Of a stretch of 21,962 bases of DNA, positions 1-6,479 are shown piece after piece. The stretch is from Chryseobacterium gleum (GTDB lineage Bacteria > Bacteroidota > Bacteroidia > Flavobacteriales_C > GCA-002722245), in the NCBI GenBank assembly GCA_945903925.1, contig CAMDPJ010000006.1:1-21962 (forward strand), given 5' to 3'. The position numbers and the translations under genes were made by a program. Each line of letters begins with the position of its first letter. Positions within the stretch are counted from its first letter, which is position 1. The notes below the pieces were generated by a model, which was not told the origin of the DNA, searched no databases, and saw only the letters and a program-made list of their open reading frames with translations.

Positions 1-325
1 GATTACCAAGTTTTCTAAACCTTTCACCAACAGCGAAGCTTTAAAAGCACAAAAGGAGCAAGGTGTGGCTAAAAAACTAATCGGTTTTGAATTAATCGAC
101 AAAGGTGTTCCGCGTCACGACTATAAAATTGTTGATGCTGCAGGAAATGAAATAGGTATTGTTACTTCAGGTACGATGTCGCCAACCTTAAAAAAATCTA
201 TTGGAATGGGCTATGTTACTGCAGATTTTTCTTCGTTGAACAGTGAGATTTTTGTGCAGGTTCGCGAAAAGAATTTAAAAGCTAAAGTAGTTTCTATTCC
301 CTTTTTAGCAAGTGGAGTGAAATAA
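1..325 (+). CDS. gcvT: Aminomethyltransferase (glycine cleavage T protein), 3' end
   Basis: This is the C-terminal part of the glycine cleavage system T protein, which moves the methylene group from the lipoyl-bound aminomethyl intermediate to tetrahydrofolate and releases ammonia. The reading frame is open from position 2, so the gene starts outside the window. The first possible start inside (GTG at 65) is internal to the family's conserved C-terminal domain. Visible hallmarks are the stretch VPRHDYKIVDAAGNEIG, then VTSGTMSPTLKKSIGMGYV and the final beta strands of the barrel-like C domain, ending SGVK. The catalytic N-terminal part is not visible. A short AT-rich gap carrying a repeat separates it from the next gene. 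The family assignment is firm even though only about 107 residues are present. Confidence 0.9.
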   Translation, partial: ITKFSKPFTNSEALKAQKEQGVAKKLIGFELIDKGVPRHDYKIVDAAGNEIGIVTSGTMSPTLKKSIGMGYVTADFSSLNSEIFVQVREKNLKAKVVSIPFLASGVK

Positions 326-337
326 ATAATTGTTAAA

Positions 338-364
338 AGTTTAATGTTCAATGTTCAAAGTTAG
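338..364 (+). repeat. TTAATGTTCAA-type intergenic repeat, single copy
   Basis: These 27 nt match 10651-10677 at 25 of 27 positions; the two A/T swaps are at the same spots in each unit. The repeat runs across the start of the next gene, so the ATG at 351 and the codons for the first residues lie inside it. The same phrase occurs again, inverted, at 10705-10736. This type of short AT-rich phrase looks like a dispersed intergenic repeat. That it is repeated in this window is seen; that it is common genome-wide is inferred. Confidence 0.7.
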
Positions 365-1241
365 AAAGCTAATATGTAGTTCGTTTTTGGCTTTTGCCTT
401 TTTACTTTTGCCTTTAGCTAGTTTTTCTTGGGGTTTTTACTGTCACAAACTCATCAATCAAAAGGCGGTTTATGCTTTGCCTCCTGGCATGATTCAGTTT
501 TATAAAGACCACGAAGCTTATCTTTCTAAACATGCTGTCGACCCCGATTTGCGCAAACATTCTGTTGAAAAGGAAGGTGCGCAACATTACATCGATATCG
601 ATCATTATGGATTGCACCCCTTCGATAGTGTTCCTCATTATTGGAAAAATGCCGTAGCAAAATATACTGAAGATACTTTGCGGAAATATGGTGTTTTACC
701 CTGGACTATCAATGATTATTACTATCGATTGGTAAAGGCGTTTAAAGATTTAGATACTGCCAAAATATTAAAAATATCGGCCGATTTAGGTCATTATGCC
801 GCCGATGCTTGTGTGCCTTTGCATGTTACAGAAAATTATGACGGACAGTTTACGCATCAACAAGGAATTCATCGTTTGTGGGAAACATTGATTCCCGAGC
901 GTTATTCTAAAACGTATAAATTAGACTACAGCATCGCTCATTACATTCATCATCCTTTAGATTCAACATGGATTGTCCTTCAGCACAGCTTTTCGCTAAA
1001 AGATAAAGTGCTTGATGAAGACAAGAAACTTAGAGAGAAGTTCGAACAAGATAAGATGTATGAAATCTACACGGGCAAAAAGAAAAAAGATTTTAGTGCA
1101 GCTTACATTACTCAATACAACGCAACTTTAGATGGAATGGTAGAAAAACAATTGAAGAAATCCATTGAGTTTGTATCGAGCCTTTGGTATAGTGCATGGG
1201 TAGAAGCGGGGCAGCCCAATTTAACGAAGAACAAGCAATAA
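351..1241 (+). CDS. Secreted Zn-dependent phospholipase C / S1-P1 nuclease-like protein
   Basis: This protein has 296 aa and a signal peptide (residues 1-26, hydrophobic core about 11-22). Cleavage after ASFS would leave Trp27 as mature residue 1 and His32 as mature residue 6, as in nuclease P1, where the N-terminal Trp and His6 bind zinc. The remaining ligand pattern is His148, Asp152 (+4), His158 (+10), then His174 and Glu178 (+4). This fits the trinuclear-zinc fold shared by bacterial phospholipase C and S1/P1 nucleases, and Glu at the last position is as in phospholipase C. Asp64, His79, Asp82 and Asp84 are candidates for the other ligands. The substrate (phospholipid or nucleic acid) cannot be decided. 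The ATG at 351 is the only sensible start, because it gives a complete signal peptide. It probably acts in the periplasm or outside the cell. No partner gene is obvious. Confidence 0.8.
   Translation: MFKVRKLICSSFLAFAFLLLPLASFSWGFYCHKLINQKAVYALPPGMIQFYKDHEAYLSKHAVDPDLRKHSVEKEGAQHYIDIDHYGLHPFDSVPHYWKNAVAKYTEDTLRKYGVLPWTINDYYYRLVKAFKDLDTAKILKISADLGHYAADACVPLHVTENYDGQFTHQQGIHRLWETLIPERYSKTYKLDYSIAHYIHHPLDSTWIVLQHSFSLKDKVLDEDKKLREKFEQDKMYEIYTGKKKKDFSAAYITQYNATLDGMVEKQLKKSIEFVSSLWYSAWVEAGQPNLTKNKQ
384..402 (+). repeat. 19-nt repeat inside the signal-peptide coding region
   Basis: The 19 nt tttttggcttttgcctttt here match exactly, in inverted orientation, positions 16074-16092 between the YceI-like gene and sucD. 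The surrounding bases (to about 418) continue the same theme of alternating GCC and T runs. Here the repeat encodes part of the hydrophobic core of the signal peptide. Confidence 0.65.
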
Positions 1242-1275
1242 TTTGCGCCGGCTCTAAGATATATCCTTACCTTCG
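1242..1275 (+). promoter_or_regulatory. Bacteroidota-type promoter for the ABC-F gene
   Basis: TTTG at 1242-1245 is followed after 22 nt by TACCTTCG at 1268-1275. This matches the Bacteroidota consensus TTTG/TAnnTTTG with one change. It lies just after the stop of the previous gene and 29 nt before the chosen ATG at 1305, so it probably drives the block of ABC-F, kinase and response regulator. Confidence 0.55.
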
Positions 1276-1304
1276 TGCCTTTCAATTCAATTTATACCCG
1301 CATC

Positions 1305-2903
1305 ATGAACATATTATCTATCTCCAATCTTAGTAAATCTTTCACCGCCAAACCCTTGTTTCAAGATGTTTCTTTTGGAATAAACAAGGGTGAAAAAATG
1401 GGCTTAATCGCCGTGAATGGCGCTGGTAAAAGTACCATGTTCAAAATACTAACAGGCAAGGAATTACAAGATACTGGTGAAGTTGTTTTTCGCGATGGAA
1501 TAAAGATAGGTATGCTCGATCAAGAGCCCGAATACAAAACAGGAGTGACCATTCGCGAGTTTATTTATGAGAGCAATCCTCGTATTCAAATGATAAATAA
1601 ATACGAGGCATTGATTGCTGAAGGCGATATGGAATCGGATGAGTTTAAAACTGCTTTCGATGCTATTGAAGCGCACAATGCTTGGGGAGAAGAGATTAAG
1701 ATTACCGAGGTTTTAGACAACTTGAATTTCAAAAATTTAGATGTGTCGATTGATAGATTTTCGGGTGGAGAGAAACGCAGATTAGCTTTAGCCAAATGCT
1801 TGATAGAAGAACCAGATATTTTATTGTTAGATGAGCCTACCAACCACCTCGACTTTGCGATGGTAGAGTGGTTAGAAGGTTTTTTGAGTGAGAGTAGTTT
1901 TGCGCTATTACTCATTACCCACGATAGATATTTCTTAGACAACGTTTGCAATACTATTTTAGAATTAACACCTACAGGAATTTTTACTTACCAAGGTGAT
2001 TACGAGTTTTTCTTAACCACCAAAGCCGAGCGTGAAATGAACGACGCAACGCAGGTGCACAAAGCAAAAAACTTATTTAAAAAAGAGCTGGAATGGTTGC
2101 GTAAAATGCCTAAAGCACGCGGTACCAAATCGAAGAGCAGGATAGAGGCTGCAGGTGAAATTGAGAAAAAAGCCAAACAAAAAGCAGAGAAGTCGGAAGT
2201 GAATATTACCACTGCCATGCAACGTTTGGGCAAGAAAATTCTGGAGGTTGATCACTTGTCTAAAAGCTATGGCGACCGAGTAATTATTAACGATTTTAGC
2301 TACTACTTTAAAGGTGGCGACAAGATTGGAATTGTAGGTGATAATGGTGCAGGTAAAACCACTTTATTGAATTTATTAACAGGGAAAGATTCCGATTTCA
2401 CAGGTGAAATTAGTTTAGGTGATACTGTTTCAGTTGGCTATTATACCCAAAAAGGAATCACCGTAAAACCGGGTAACAAGGTGATTGATGAAGTAAAAAA
2501 CATCGCCGAAGTAATTGAATTGAAAGATGGTTCGCGCATAACAGCCACTCAAATGCTTACACAATTCAACTTCCCTCCTGATAGACAGCATGTTGTTGTA
2601 GAAAAACTGAGTGGGGGAGAAAGGAAGCGTTTGTATTTGGTGACTATTTTAATGAAAGCGCCCAACTTCTTAATATTAGATGAGCCTACCAATGATTTCG
2701 ATTTGCTTACTTTATCAACGTTAGAAGAATACTTAATGAACTTTAAAGGTTGTGTATTAATTGTTTCTCACGACCGTTATTTCTTAGATAGAATTGTAGA
2801 ATCGCTTTTCGTTTTCAATGAAGGTGGTTATATTAGCAATTATCCAGGTAACTATACTTTGTATCGTGCTTTTAAGAAGGAGCAGGATAAGCTCAAAAAA
2901 TAA
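1305..2903 (+). CDS. ABC-F family ATPase (Uup-like), ribosome-associated type
   Basis: This soluble protein (532 aa) has two ABC domains and no membrane segments, as in ABC-F translation factors. Domain 1 has Walker A NGAGKST (Lys42), signature FSGGEK (152-157) and Walker B LLLDEPTNHLD (Glu177). The linker (about 245-305) is rich in Lys/Arg/Glu, contains KARGTKSKSRIEA and corresponds to the P-site tRNA interaction motif. Domain 2 has NGAGKTT (Lys351), LSGGER (435-440), LILDEPTNDFD (Glu460) and SHDRYFLDR. The DEPTND motif in domain 2 resembles Uup more than EttA. The protein ends soon after the second ABC domain, so Uup's C-terminal coiled coil is missing. A GTG at 1275 is in frame but lies within the promoter's -7 region, so I chose the ATG at 1305. 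The stop directly abuts the next gene's ATG. Whether it acts in ribosome rescue, antibiotic protection or DNA repair is not decidable. Confidence 0.88.
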   Translation: MNILSISNLSKSFTAKPLFQDVSFGINKGEKMGLIAVNGAGKSTMFKILTGKELQDTGEVVFRDGIKIGMLDQEPEYKTGVTIREFIYESNPRIQMINKYEALIAEGDMESDEFKTAFDAIEAHNAWGEEIKITEVLDNLNFKNLDVSIDRFSGGEKRRLALAKCLIEEPDILLLDEPTNHLDFAMVEWLEGFLSESSFALLLITHDRYFLDNVCNTILELTPTGIFTYQGDYEFFLTTKAEREMNDATQVHKAKNLFKKELEWLRKMPKARGTKSKSRIEAAGEIEKKAKQKAEKSEVNITTAMQRLGKKILEVDHLSKSYGDRVIINDFSYYFKGGDKIGIVGDNGAGKTTLLNLLTGKDSDFTGEISLGDTVSVGYYTQKGITVKPGNKVIDEVKNIAEVIELKDGSRITATQMLTQFNFPPDRQHVVVEKLSGGERKRLYLVTILMKAPNFLILDEPTNDFDLLTLSTLEEYLMNFKGCVLIVSHDRYFLDRIVESLFVFNEGGYISNYPGNYTLYRAFKKEQDKLKK

Positions 2904-4592
2904 ATGTTCAAACAATTTAAAATAGTTCACCGCTTAACCATTGCCTTTCTCTCATTGGGTGCAATGGTATTGATTTTCGTGTCTACTGTTTTTTATTTTC
3001 AATTTAAAGAAGCCTTGATTGAAAGAACATTGGAACAGCTTTCTTCGGTGAATATGCTAAAGAAAACTACGGTGGAAGAGGCTATTCAAACAAAGAAAAG
3101 TAGGTTGGTGTATTACGCGCAAAAGAAAGATTTTAATGGCTTGCGAAATGCGGCCAATGAATTAAATATTTTTCAACTTCAAAATTCTATTTTCCCTGAT
3201 TCATTGCTTAAAAGGGATAAAGCTTTTGTTTGTGATATTAGTAAAATTGTGCACTCAGATTCATTACTTATCGCTTATTTTATTCCTTTTGCAAATAGTG
3301 TTTTAGTGTATGCAGAGCATCCAACTTACATAGAAAAATCTATTCACGAAAGAACAGGAATGGGCGCCACAGGCGAATCATATATTGTAGGAGGTGATGG
3401 TTTTATGAGAACCAATTCTCGATTTTTCCCCAATAAAAATCCACTAACTATTGAAGTTAAAACAGAAGGCGTTAGCGAAGCATTGGCAACTAGTGAAGGT
3501 AGAAACGTAATTAAAGATTATAGAAATATTAGTGTGTTAAGTGCCTATAGAAAAATAAAAGTAGATGGATTGCAATGGATTTTACTTTCAGAAATAGATG
3601 AAGAAGAAGCTATTTACTCGGTGGTAATAATGCGAAATAGATTACTCGTTATAGCAGCGGTTTTTCTTTTGTTAATTATAATGTTGTCTGTTTTTATTTC
3701 AAATAGAATTGCAATACCCATTAAAGTATTAGAAAATGTTGTTTTAGAGTTAGCCAAAGGTAATTTGCCTAAAAAATTGCCTGCACCCAGCGATGATGAA
3801 ATTGGTAAAATGGCCGCTGCCATAGAAAAATTGGTGCTTGGCTTAGAGAAAAGTATTGTGTTTGCTAATAAAATCGGACAAGGTGATTTTGAGGCGCAGC
3901 ATCAGTTGCTGTCGGATGAAGATGAGTTGGGTAAAGCCATGGAAGCCATGAGAAATCAATTGAAAGAATTGAGTTGGCAAAGTAAATCGGCTTTGATTCA
4001 AGGACAAGAAGAAGAGAGAACCCGCTTGTCGCAAGATATTCATGATGGAGTCGGCCCGCTATTAACTTCCATTAAATTACAACTGGGCGATTTAAAAATT
4101 GAGGAGGATGAAAAGCTCCGACTCAAAACATTAATCGACGATACTATCACCGAGATGCGCCGCGTATCATACAACTTAATGCCTCCAGTTTTGTTAGATT
4201 TTGGCGCTGGTGCAGCTATCAAAAATATGATGGAAGACATTTCTAAATCGGCAAAATGCACTATTGTTTTTTTAGATGACACGCGTAAAAGTACTAGTAA
4301 ACTTAATAAAGAATTGAATGTGGCATTGTATCGCATTGCGCAAGAAACACTAAACAATGCTATTAAACATGCTGCCGCCACAGAGATTAAAATATCTTTA
4401 ACCGAGTTTGAAGATAAGGTGTGTTATTTTATTTCGGATAATGGTAAAGGCTTTCAAACCGGACAAAGCAAAAGCAATTTTTCGGGTAAAGGATTGAAAA
4501 ATATTAAGGAAAGAGCCGCCTTGTTCAATGGCGAAATTTTCATAACTTCGGAAGGACAAGGAACAATTATAGAAGTAGAAATACCATTATGA
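2904..4592 (+). CDS. Cache-HAMP sensor histidine kinase, NarL/DesK-type (HisKA_3)
   Basis: This is a membrane sensor kinase of 562 aa. It has a first membrane helix at about 11-33, then an extracytoplasmic sensor part (about 35-240). A second helix (about 246-266), HAMP (about 267-320), a dimerisation helix and an ATPase domain follow. The sensor contains TGESYIVGGDGFMRTNSRF (156-174), typical of Cache domains that bind small ligands. The phosphoacceptor is His380 in RLSQDIHDGVGPLLTS, the HisKA_3 pattern. The N-box is ETLNNAIKHA, the G-box DNGKGF, and the end is GKGLKNIKERA. It would phosphorylate the response regulator encoded next, with which it overlaps by 4 nt (ATGA). Its ATG follows the ABC-F stop with no gap, so it is probably cotranscribed and perhaps translationally coupled. 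The ligand cannot be told from sequence. Confidence 0.93.
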   Translation: MFKQFKIVHRLTIAFLSLGAMVLIFVSTVFYFQFKEALIERTLEQLSSVNMLKKTTVEEAIQTKKSRLVYYAQKKDFNGLRNAANELNIFQLQNSIFPDSLLKRDKAFVCDISKIVHSDSLLIAYFIPFANSVLVYAEHPTYIEKSIHERTGMGATGESYIVGGDGFMRTNSRFFPNKNPLTIEVKTEGVSEALATSEGRNVIKDYRNISVLSAYRKIKVDGLQWILLSEIDEEEAIYSVVIMRNRLLVIAAVFLLLIIMLSVFISNRIAIPIKVLENVVLELAKGNLPKKLPAPSDDEIGKMAAAIEKLVLGLEKSIVFANKIGQGDFEAQHQLLSDEDELGKAMEAMRNQLKELSWQSKSALIQGQEEERTRLSQDIHDGVGPLLTSIKLQLGDLKIEEDEKLRLKTLIDDTITEMRRVSYNLMPPVLLDFGAGAAIKNMMEDISKSAKCTIVFLDDTRKSTSKLNKELNVALYRIAQETLNNAIKHAAATEIKISLTEFEDKVCYFISDNGKGFQTGQSKSNFSGKGLKNIKERAALFNGEIFITSEGQGTIIEVEIPL

Positions 4593-5221
4593 GTGCAATT
4601 AAAGTAGTGATAGCCGACGATCATCAGTTGTTTAGAAATGGTATTGTTTCTATTCTGCATAAAGATGATGCCTTTGAGGTGGTGGGTGATGTGGCCGATG
4701 GAGGTGAATTGTTGCAATTGTTGGAGAAAAAAAATGTAGATGTAGTTTTGGTAGATTTGTCTATGCCGGGGGTATCGGGACACGATGTTCTTGTTCAAGC
4801 CAAACAGCTTTATCCGCGCACTCGCTTTATTGTGCTTACTATGCATGATGAAGGGCAGTATGTAGTGAAAAGTGTTCGCAACGGCGCACACGGCTACTTG
4901 CTTAAAAATGTTGATGAAAATGAGTTAAAAACAGCTATTAAAGAGGTTTTTACTGGCAGAAAATATTTCAATCGCCACATCACCGAATTGATGATTAATA
5001 ATATGGGGGTGATAGAAAATGCTTCAGAAAATGAACTCACCCCAAGAGAATTAGAGGTATTGAAATTGGTTTCAGAAGGAAGAATAACCAAAGAAATTGC
5101 TCAGCAATTAAGTGTGAGCACCCGCACTATAGAAACGCATAGAGTGAACATGATGAAGAAGTTAGGAGTTCAAAACTCTGCCGAATTAATTAAGAAAGCG
5201 GCTAAAATAAATTTGATATAA
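4589..5221 (+). CDS. NarL/LuxR-family response regulator
   Basis: The 210-aa protein has a receiver domain (about 4-120) with acidic pocket Asp10-Asp11, phosphoacceptor Asp56 in VLVDLSMPG, Thr84 and Lys106. A LuxR-type helix-turn-helix follows (about 148-205, LTPRELEVLKLVSEGRITKEI then STRTIETHR). All residues needed for phosphorylation are present. The 4-nt overlap with the kinase gene makes it the cognate partner. It should bind DNA as a phosphorylated dimer; its targets are unknown, and the cotranscribed ABC-F gene is one possibility. The gene ends at a hairpin terminator (5225-5253). Confidence 0.95.
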   Translation: MSAIKVVIADDHQLFRNGIVSILHKDDAFEVVGDVADGGELLQLLEKKNVDVVLVDLSMPGVSGHDVLVQAKQLYPRTRFIVLTMHDEGQYVVKSVRNGAHGYLLKNVDENELKTAIKEVFTGRKYFNRHITELMINNMGVIENASENELTPRELEVLKLVSEGRITKEIAQQLSVSTRTIETHRVNMMKKLGVQNSAELIKKAAKINLI

Positions 5222-5224
5222 AAC

Positions 5225-5253
5225 AAAAAAGCCGGGCGGGCGCCCGACTTTTT
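5225..5253 (+). terminator. Hairpin terminator after the response regulator, likely bidirectional
   Basis: A GC-rich stem (5231-5237 with 5242-5248, one C-A mismatch, 4-nt loop) is flanked by A6 on the left and T5 on the right. It sits 4 nt after the response regulator stop. Read on the minus strand it gives a better U-tract (TTTTTTGTTT), so it can also end the minus-strand transcript starting near 5290. Confidence 0.8.
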
Positions 5254-5290
5254 CTAACCTAACTAAACTAATCAGTTCGAATGAACTGAT
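5225..5290 (-). ncRNA. Candidate small RNA, about 65 nt, minus strand
   Basis: Three parts line up on the minus strand. There is a promoter at 5295-5326 (ATTG, 20 nt, TATCTTTG). From the predicted start near 5290 there is a perfect 8-bp hairpin (5271-5290, 4-nt loop). An unpaired linker rich in TTAG then leads to the GC-rich terminator with a run of six Ts. No start codon or coding frame fits such a short transcript. It would be a stable RNA of about 65 nt ending where the response regulator transcript ends from the other side. The elements are seen; expression and function are inferred. It could instead be just a terminator plus a chance promoter match. Confidence 0.45.
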
Positions 5291-5294
5291 GGTG

Positions 5295-5326
5295 CAAAGA
5301 TATATTCTTTATCTAAAGATGTCAAT
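5295..5326 (-). promoter_or_regulatory. Minus-strand Bacteroidota-type promoter
   Basis: Read on the minus strand: ATTG (5326-5323), 20 nt, then TATCTTTG (5302-5295), a perfect match to the TAnnTTTG -7 element and 3 of 4 for the -33 element. No protein gene lies downstream on the minus strand, only the hairpins at 5225-5290. Confidence 0.5.
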
Positions 5327-5372
5327 GATTCATCGATTTTTTTTTAAAAATTTAACAAAGAAATCTTAAGGC
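5303..5372. other. AT-rich spacer with no recognisable gene
   Basis: Part of the 404-nt stretch without a protein gene (5222-5625). It contains a run of nine Ts followed by As and no open frame of note. Apart from the upstream half of the minus-strand promoter I see nothing in it. Confidence 0.5.
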
Positions 5373-5403
5373 TTTGTTACTATAACATTATTCAATATAT
5401 TCG
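5373..5403 (+). promoter_or_regulatory. Strong promoter upstream of the tRNA region
   Basis: TTTG at 5373-5376 is followed after 19 nt by TATATTCG at 5396-5403, a near-consensus Bacteroidota promoter. Transcription should begin near 5410, at the left edge of the degenerate tRNA copy, and run through tRNA-Arg to the terminator at 5561. Confidence 0.65.
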
Positions 5404-5411
5404 CACTCGCA

Positions 5412-5485
5412 AATTCCGTAGCTCAGCTGGACAGAGCATCCCCACATAAATCGGGAAGGTCACACCAGTAGAGTTTTAAAATAAT
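5412..5485 (+). pseudogene. Degenerate tRNA copy directly upstream of tRNA-Arg
   Basis: Positions 5413-5438 match 5487-5512 of the intact tRNA-Arg at 25 of 26 bases (acceptor 5' strand and D arm). The offset is exactly 74 nt, the length of the intact tRNA, so this unit abuts it head to tail. The right half has decayed. The anticodon arm is 1 nt too long, with a 4-bp TCCC/GGGA stem and a large loop containing CAT. No TTC-type T loop is present, and the 3' acceptor strand does not pair with the 5' strand. I read it as a dead tandem tRNA copy, or a chimera of two tRNAs, that is still transcribed as the leader of tRNA-Arg. Confidence 0.6.
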
Positions 5486-5559
5486 GATTCCGTAGCTCAG
5501 CTGGATAGAGCAACTGCCTTCTAAGCAGTAGGTCGCGCGTTCGAATCGCGCCGGGATCA
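5486..5559 (+). tRNA. tRNA-Arg (anticodon UCU)
   Basis: A complete 74-nt cloverleaf. Acceptor GATTCCG pairs with CGGGATC (one T-G wobble), with discriminator A5559. The D arm is GCTC/GAGC. Anticodon stem ACTGC/GCAGT holds loop CTTCTAA with anticodon TCT at 5520-5522. The variable loop is AGGTC, and T stem GCGCG/CGCGC holds loop TTCGAAT. The CCA end is not encoded. It reads AGA (and AGG by wobble) codons. A terminator follows at once. Confidence 0.97.
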
Positions 5560-5560
5560 C

Positions 5561-5595
5561 AAAAAGCCCCGTCATCTGACGAGGGCTTTTTTTTT
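5561..5595 (+). terminator. Rho-independent terminator of tRNA-Arg
   Basis: The stem AAAAAGCCC plus CGTC pairs with GACG plus GGGCTTTTT around an ATCT loop with one bulged A (5582). Nine Ts follow (5587-5595). It begins 1 nt after the tRNA end. Confidence 0.9.
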
Positions 5596-5596
5596 G

Positions 5597-5604
5597 TACT
5601 TTAG
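5597..5604 (+). promoter_or_regulatory. Possible -7 element for the methyltransferase gene
   Basis: TACTTTAG resembles TAnnTTTG with one change and lies 21 nt before the ATG at 5626, the same distance seen for sucC. A TTTG -33 box is not found at the right distance, where the tRNA terminator lies, so this is a weak call. Confidence 0.3.
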
Positions 5605-5625
5605 CCTCCTTAAAATTACAATACC

Positions 5626-6390
5626 ATGCAAACAGCAGAAAGAGTATCAGCACAAGATTTATCAGATAATTTCGTATTTCAACGTAGCGTTTTGGCTTAT
5701 GTAGAAGCCGAAAAAATAGTGAGTGGCAATGTGCTGGAGGTGGGCTACGGTGAAGGATATGGTGTTAAATATTTAGCGGGTAAAGCTACTTCGTACTTAG
5801 GTGTAGATAAATATCCGTCTCCTGCTCATGAGAAAGAATTTCCTGCCAATGTGAAAGTACGCATTATGAATGTTCCTCCGCTGGAAGGAATTGCCGATAA
5901 TAGCATTGATTTTGTGGTTTCTTTTCAAGTGATAGAGCACATTGAAGACGACAATTTATATGTGAAAGAAATTGCTCGTGTGTTGAAGCCTGGCGGAAAA
6001 TATATTGTTACTACGCCAAATATTAAAATGTCGATTACCCGCAACCCATGGCATGTTCGCGAATATACTGTTGAGCAATTGAAAGCATTGTTATCGAAAC
6101 ACTTCTCATCGGTAGAATGCAATGGCGTATTTGGTAACGAAAAAATAATGACCTACTATAATAAGAATAAGGAGTCGGTGCACAAAATCACCCGATTCGA
6201 TGTTTTTAATTTGCAATGGAAATTACCAAGATGGATGTTGCAAATTCCTTACGACTATTTAAACAGAAGAAACCGCAAGAAATTATTGTCGCAAAACAAC
6301 TCTTTAGTAGCCGAAATCAAAATGGAAGATTATTTTGTTGCTGCTGCAAAAGACGATTGCTTCGACTTGTTTTATGTGGCTGCAAAGTAA
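5626..6390 (+). CDS. Class I SAM-dependent methyltransferase (type 11)
   Basis: The 254-aa protein has a Rossmann-type methyltransferase core. Motif I VLEVGYGEGYG (36-46) is the SAM-binding glycine loop, and Asp61 in LGVDKY is the likely ribose-binding acid. SFQVIEHIEDD (99-109) and RVLKPGGKYIVTTPN (118-132) are typical of the Methyltransf_11 family. It has no membrane segment or signal peptide. The substrate is not visible; relatives act on small molecules, quinones, lipids or surface sugars. It stands alone between the tRNA terminator and the MORN-repeat gene, so context gives no help. The ATG at 5626 gives a normal length for the family. Confidence 0.85.
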   Translation: MQTAERVSAQDLSDNFVFQRSVLAYVEAEKIVSGNVLEVGYGEGYGVKYLAGKATSYLGVDKYPSPAHEKEFPANVKVRIMNVPPLEGIADNSIDFVVSFQVIEHIEDDNLYVKEIARVLKPGGKYIVTTPNIKMSITRNPWHVREYTVEQLKALLSKHFSSVECNGVFGNEKIMTYYNKNKESVHKITRFDVFNLQWKLPRWMLQIPYDYLNRRNRKKLLSQNNSLVAEIKMEDYFVAAAKDDCFDLFYVAAK

Positions 6391-6448
6391 ATGTTTAAAA
6401 CACTGTTAAAAAAAACGTTACTTCTTTCCCTATTCACATTATTATATT

Positions 6449-6464
6449 GAGTTAATTAGAACTC
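6449..6464. repeat. Short inverted repeat before the MORN-repeat gene
   Basis: GAGTT and AACTC flank 6 nt of AT sequence, 15 nt before the ATG at 6480. It could form a weak 5' leader hairpin or an operator half-site pair. Five base pairs is short enough to arise by chance. Confidence 0.25.
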
Positions 6465-6479
6465 ATAAATTATCTCCAT

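Noticed and set aside
1275..1304. Earlier in-frame GTG start for the ABC-F gene at 1275
   Set aside because: It overlaps the -7 promoter element, and the ten extra residues do not match the family, whose members start close to the first beta strand; the ATG at 1305 fits.
4454..4891. Minus-strand open frame of about 145 codons across the kinase/response regulator junction
   Set aside because: Opposite two clear genes with intact motifs; composition is not protein-like and no promoter is seen.
5412..5559. Tandem tRNA-like units as an integration (att) site
   Set aside because: The duplicated part is the 5' half, while integrases usually duplicate the 3' end, and no integrase or other mobile gene lies nearby.
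5561..5595. Hairpin after tRNA-Arg as a riboswitch or leader for the methyltransferase
   Set aside because: Its form is a plain terminator (stem plus nine Ts) 1 nt after the tRNA; there is no alternative stem or aptamer-like structure.
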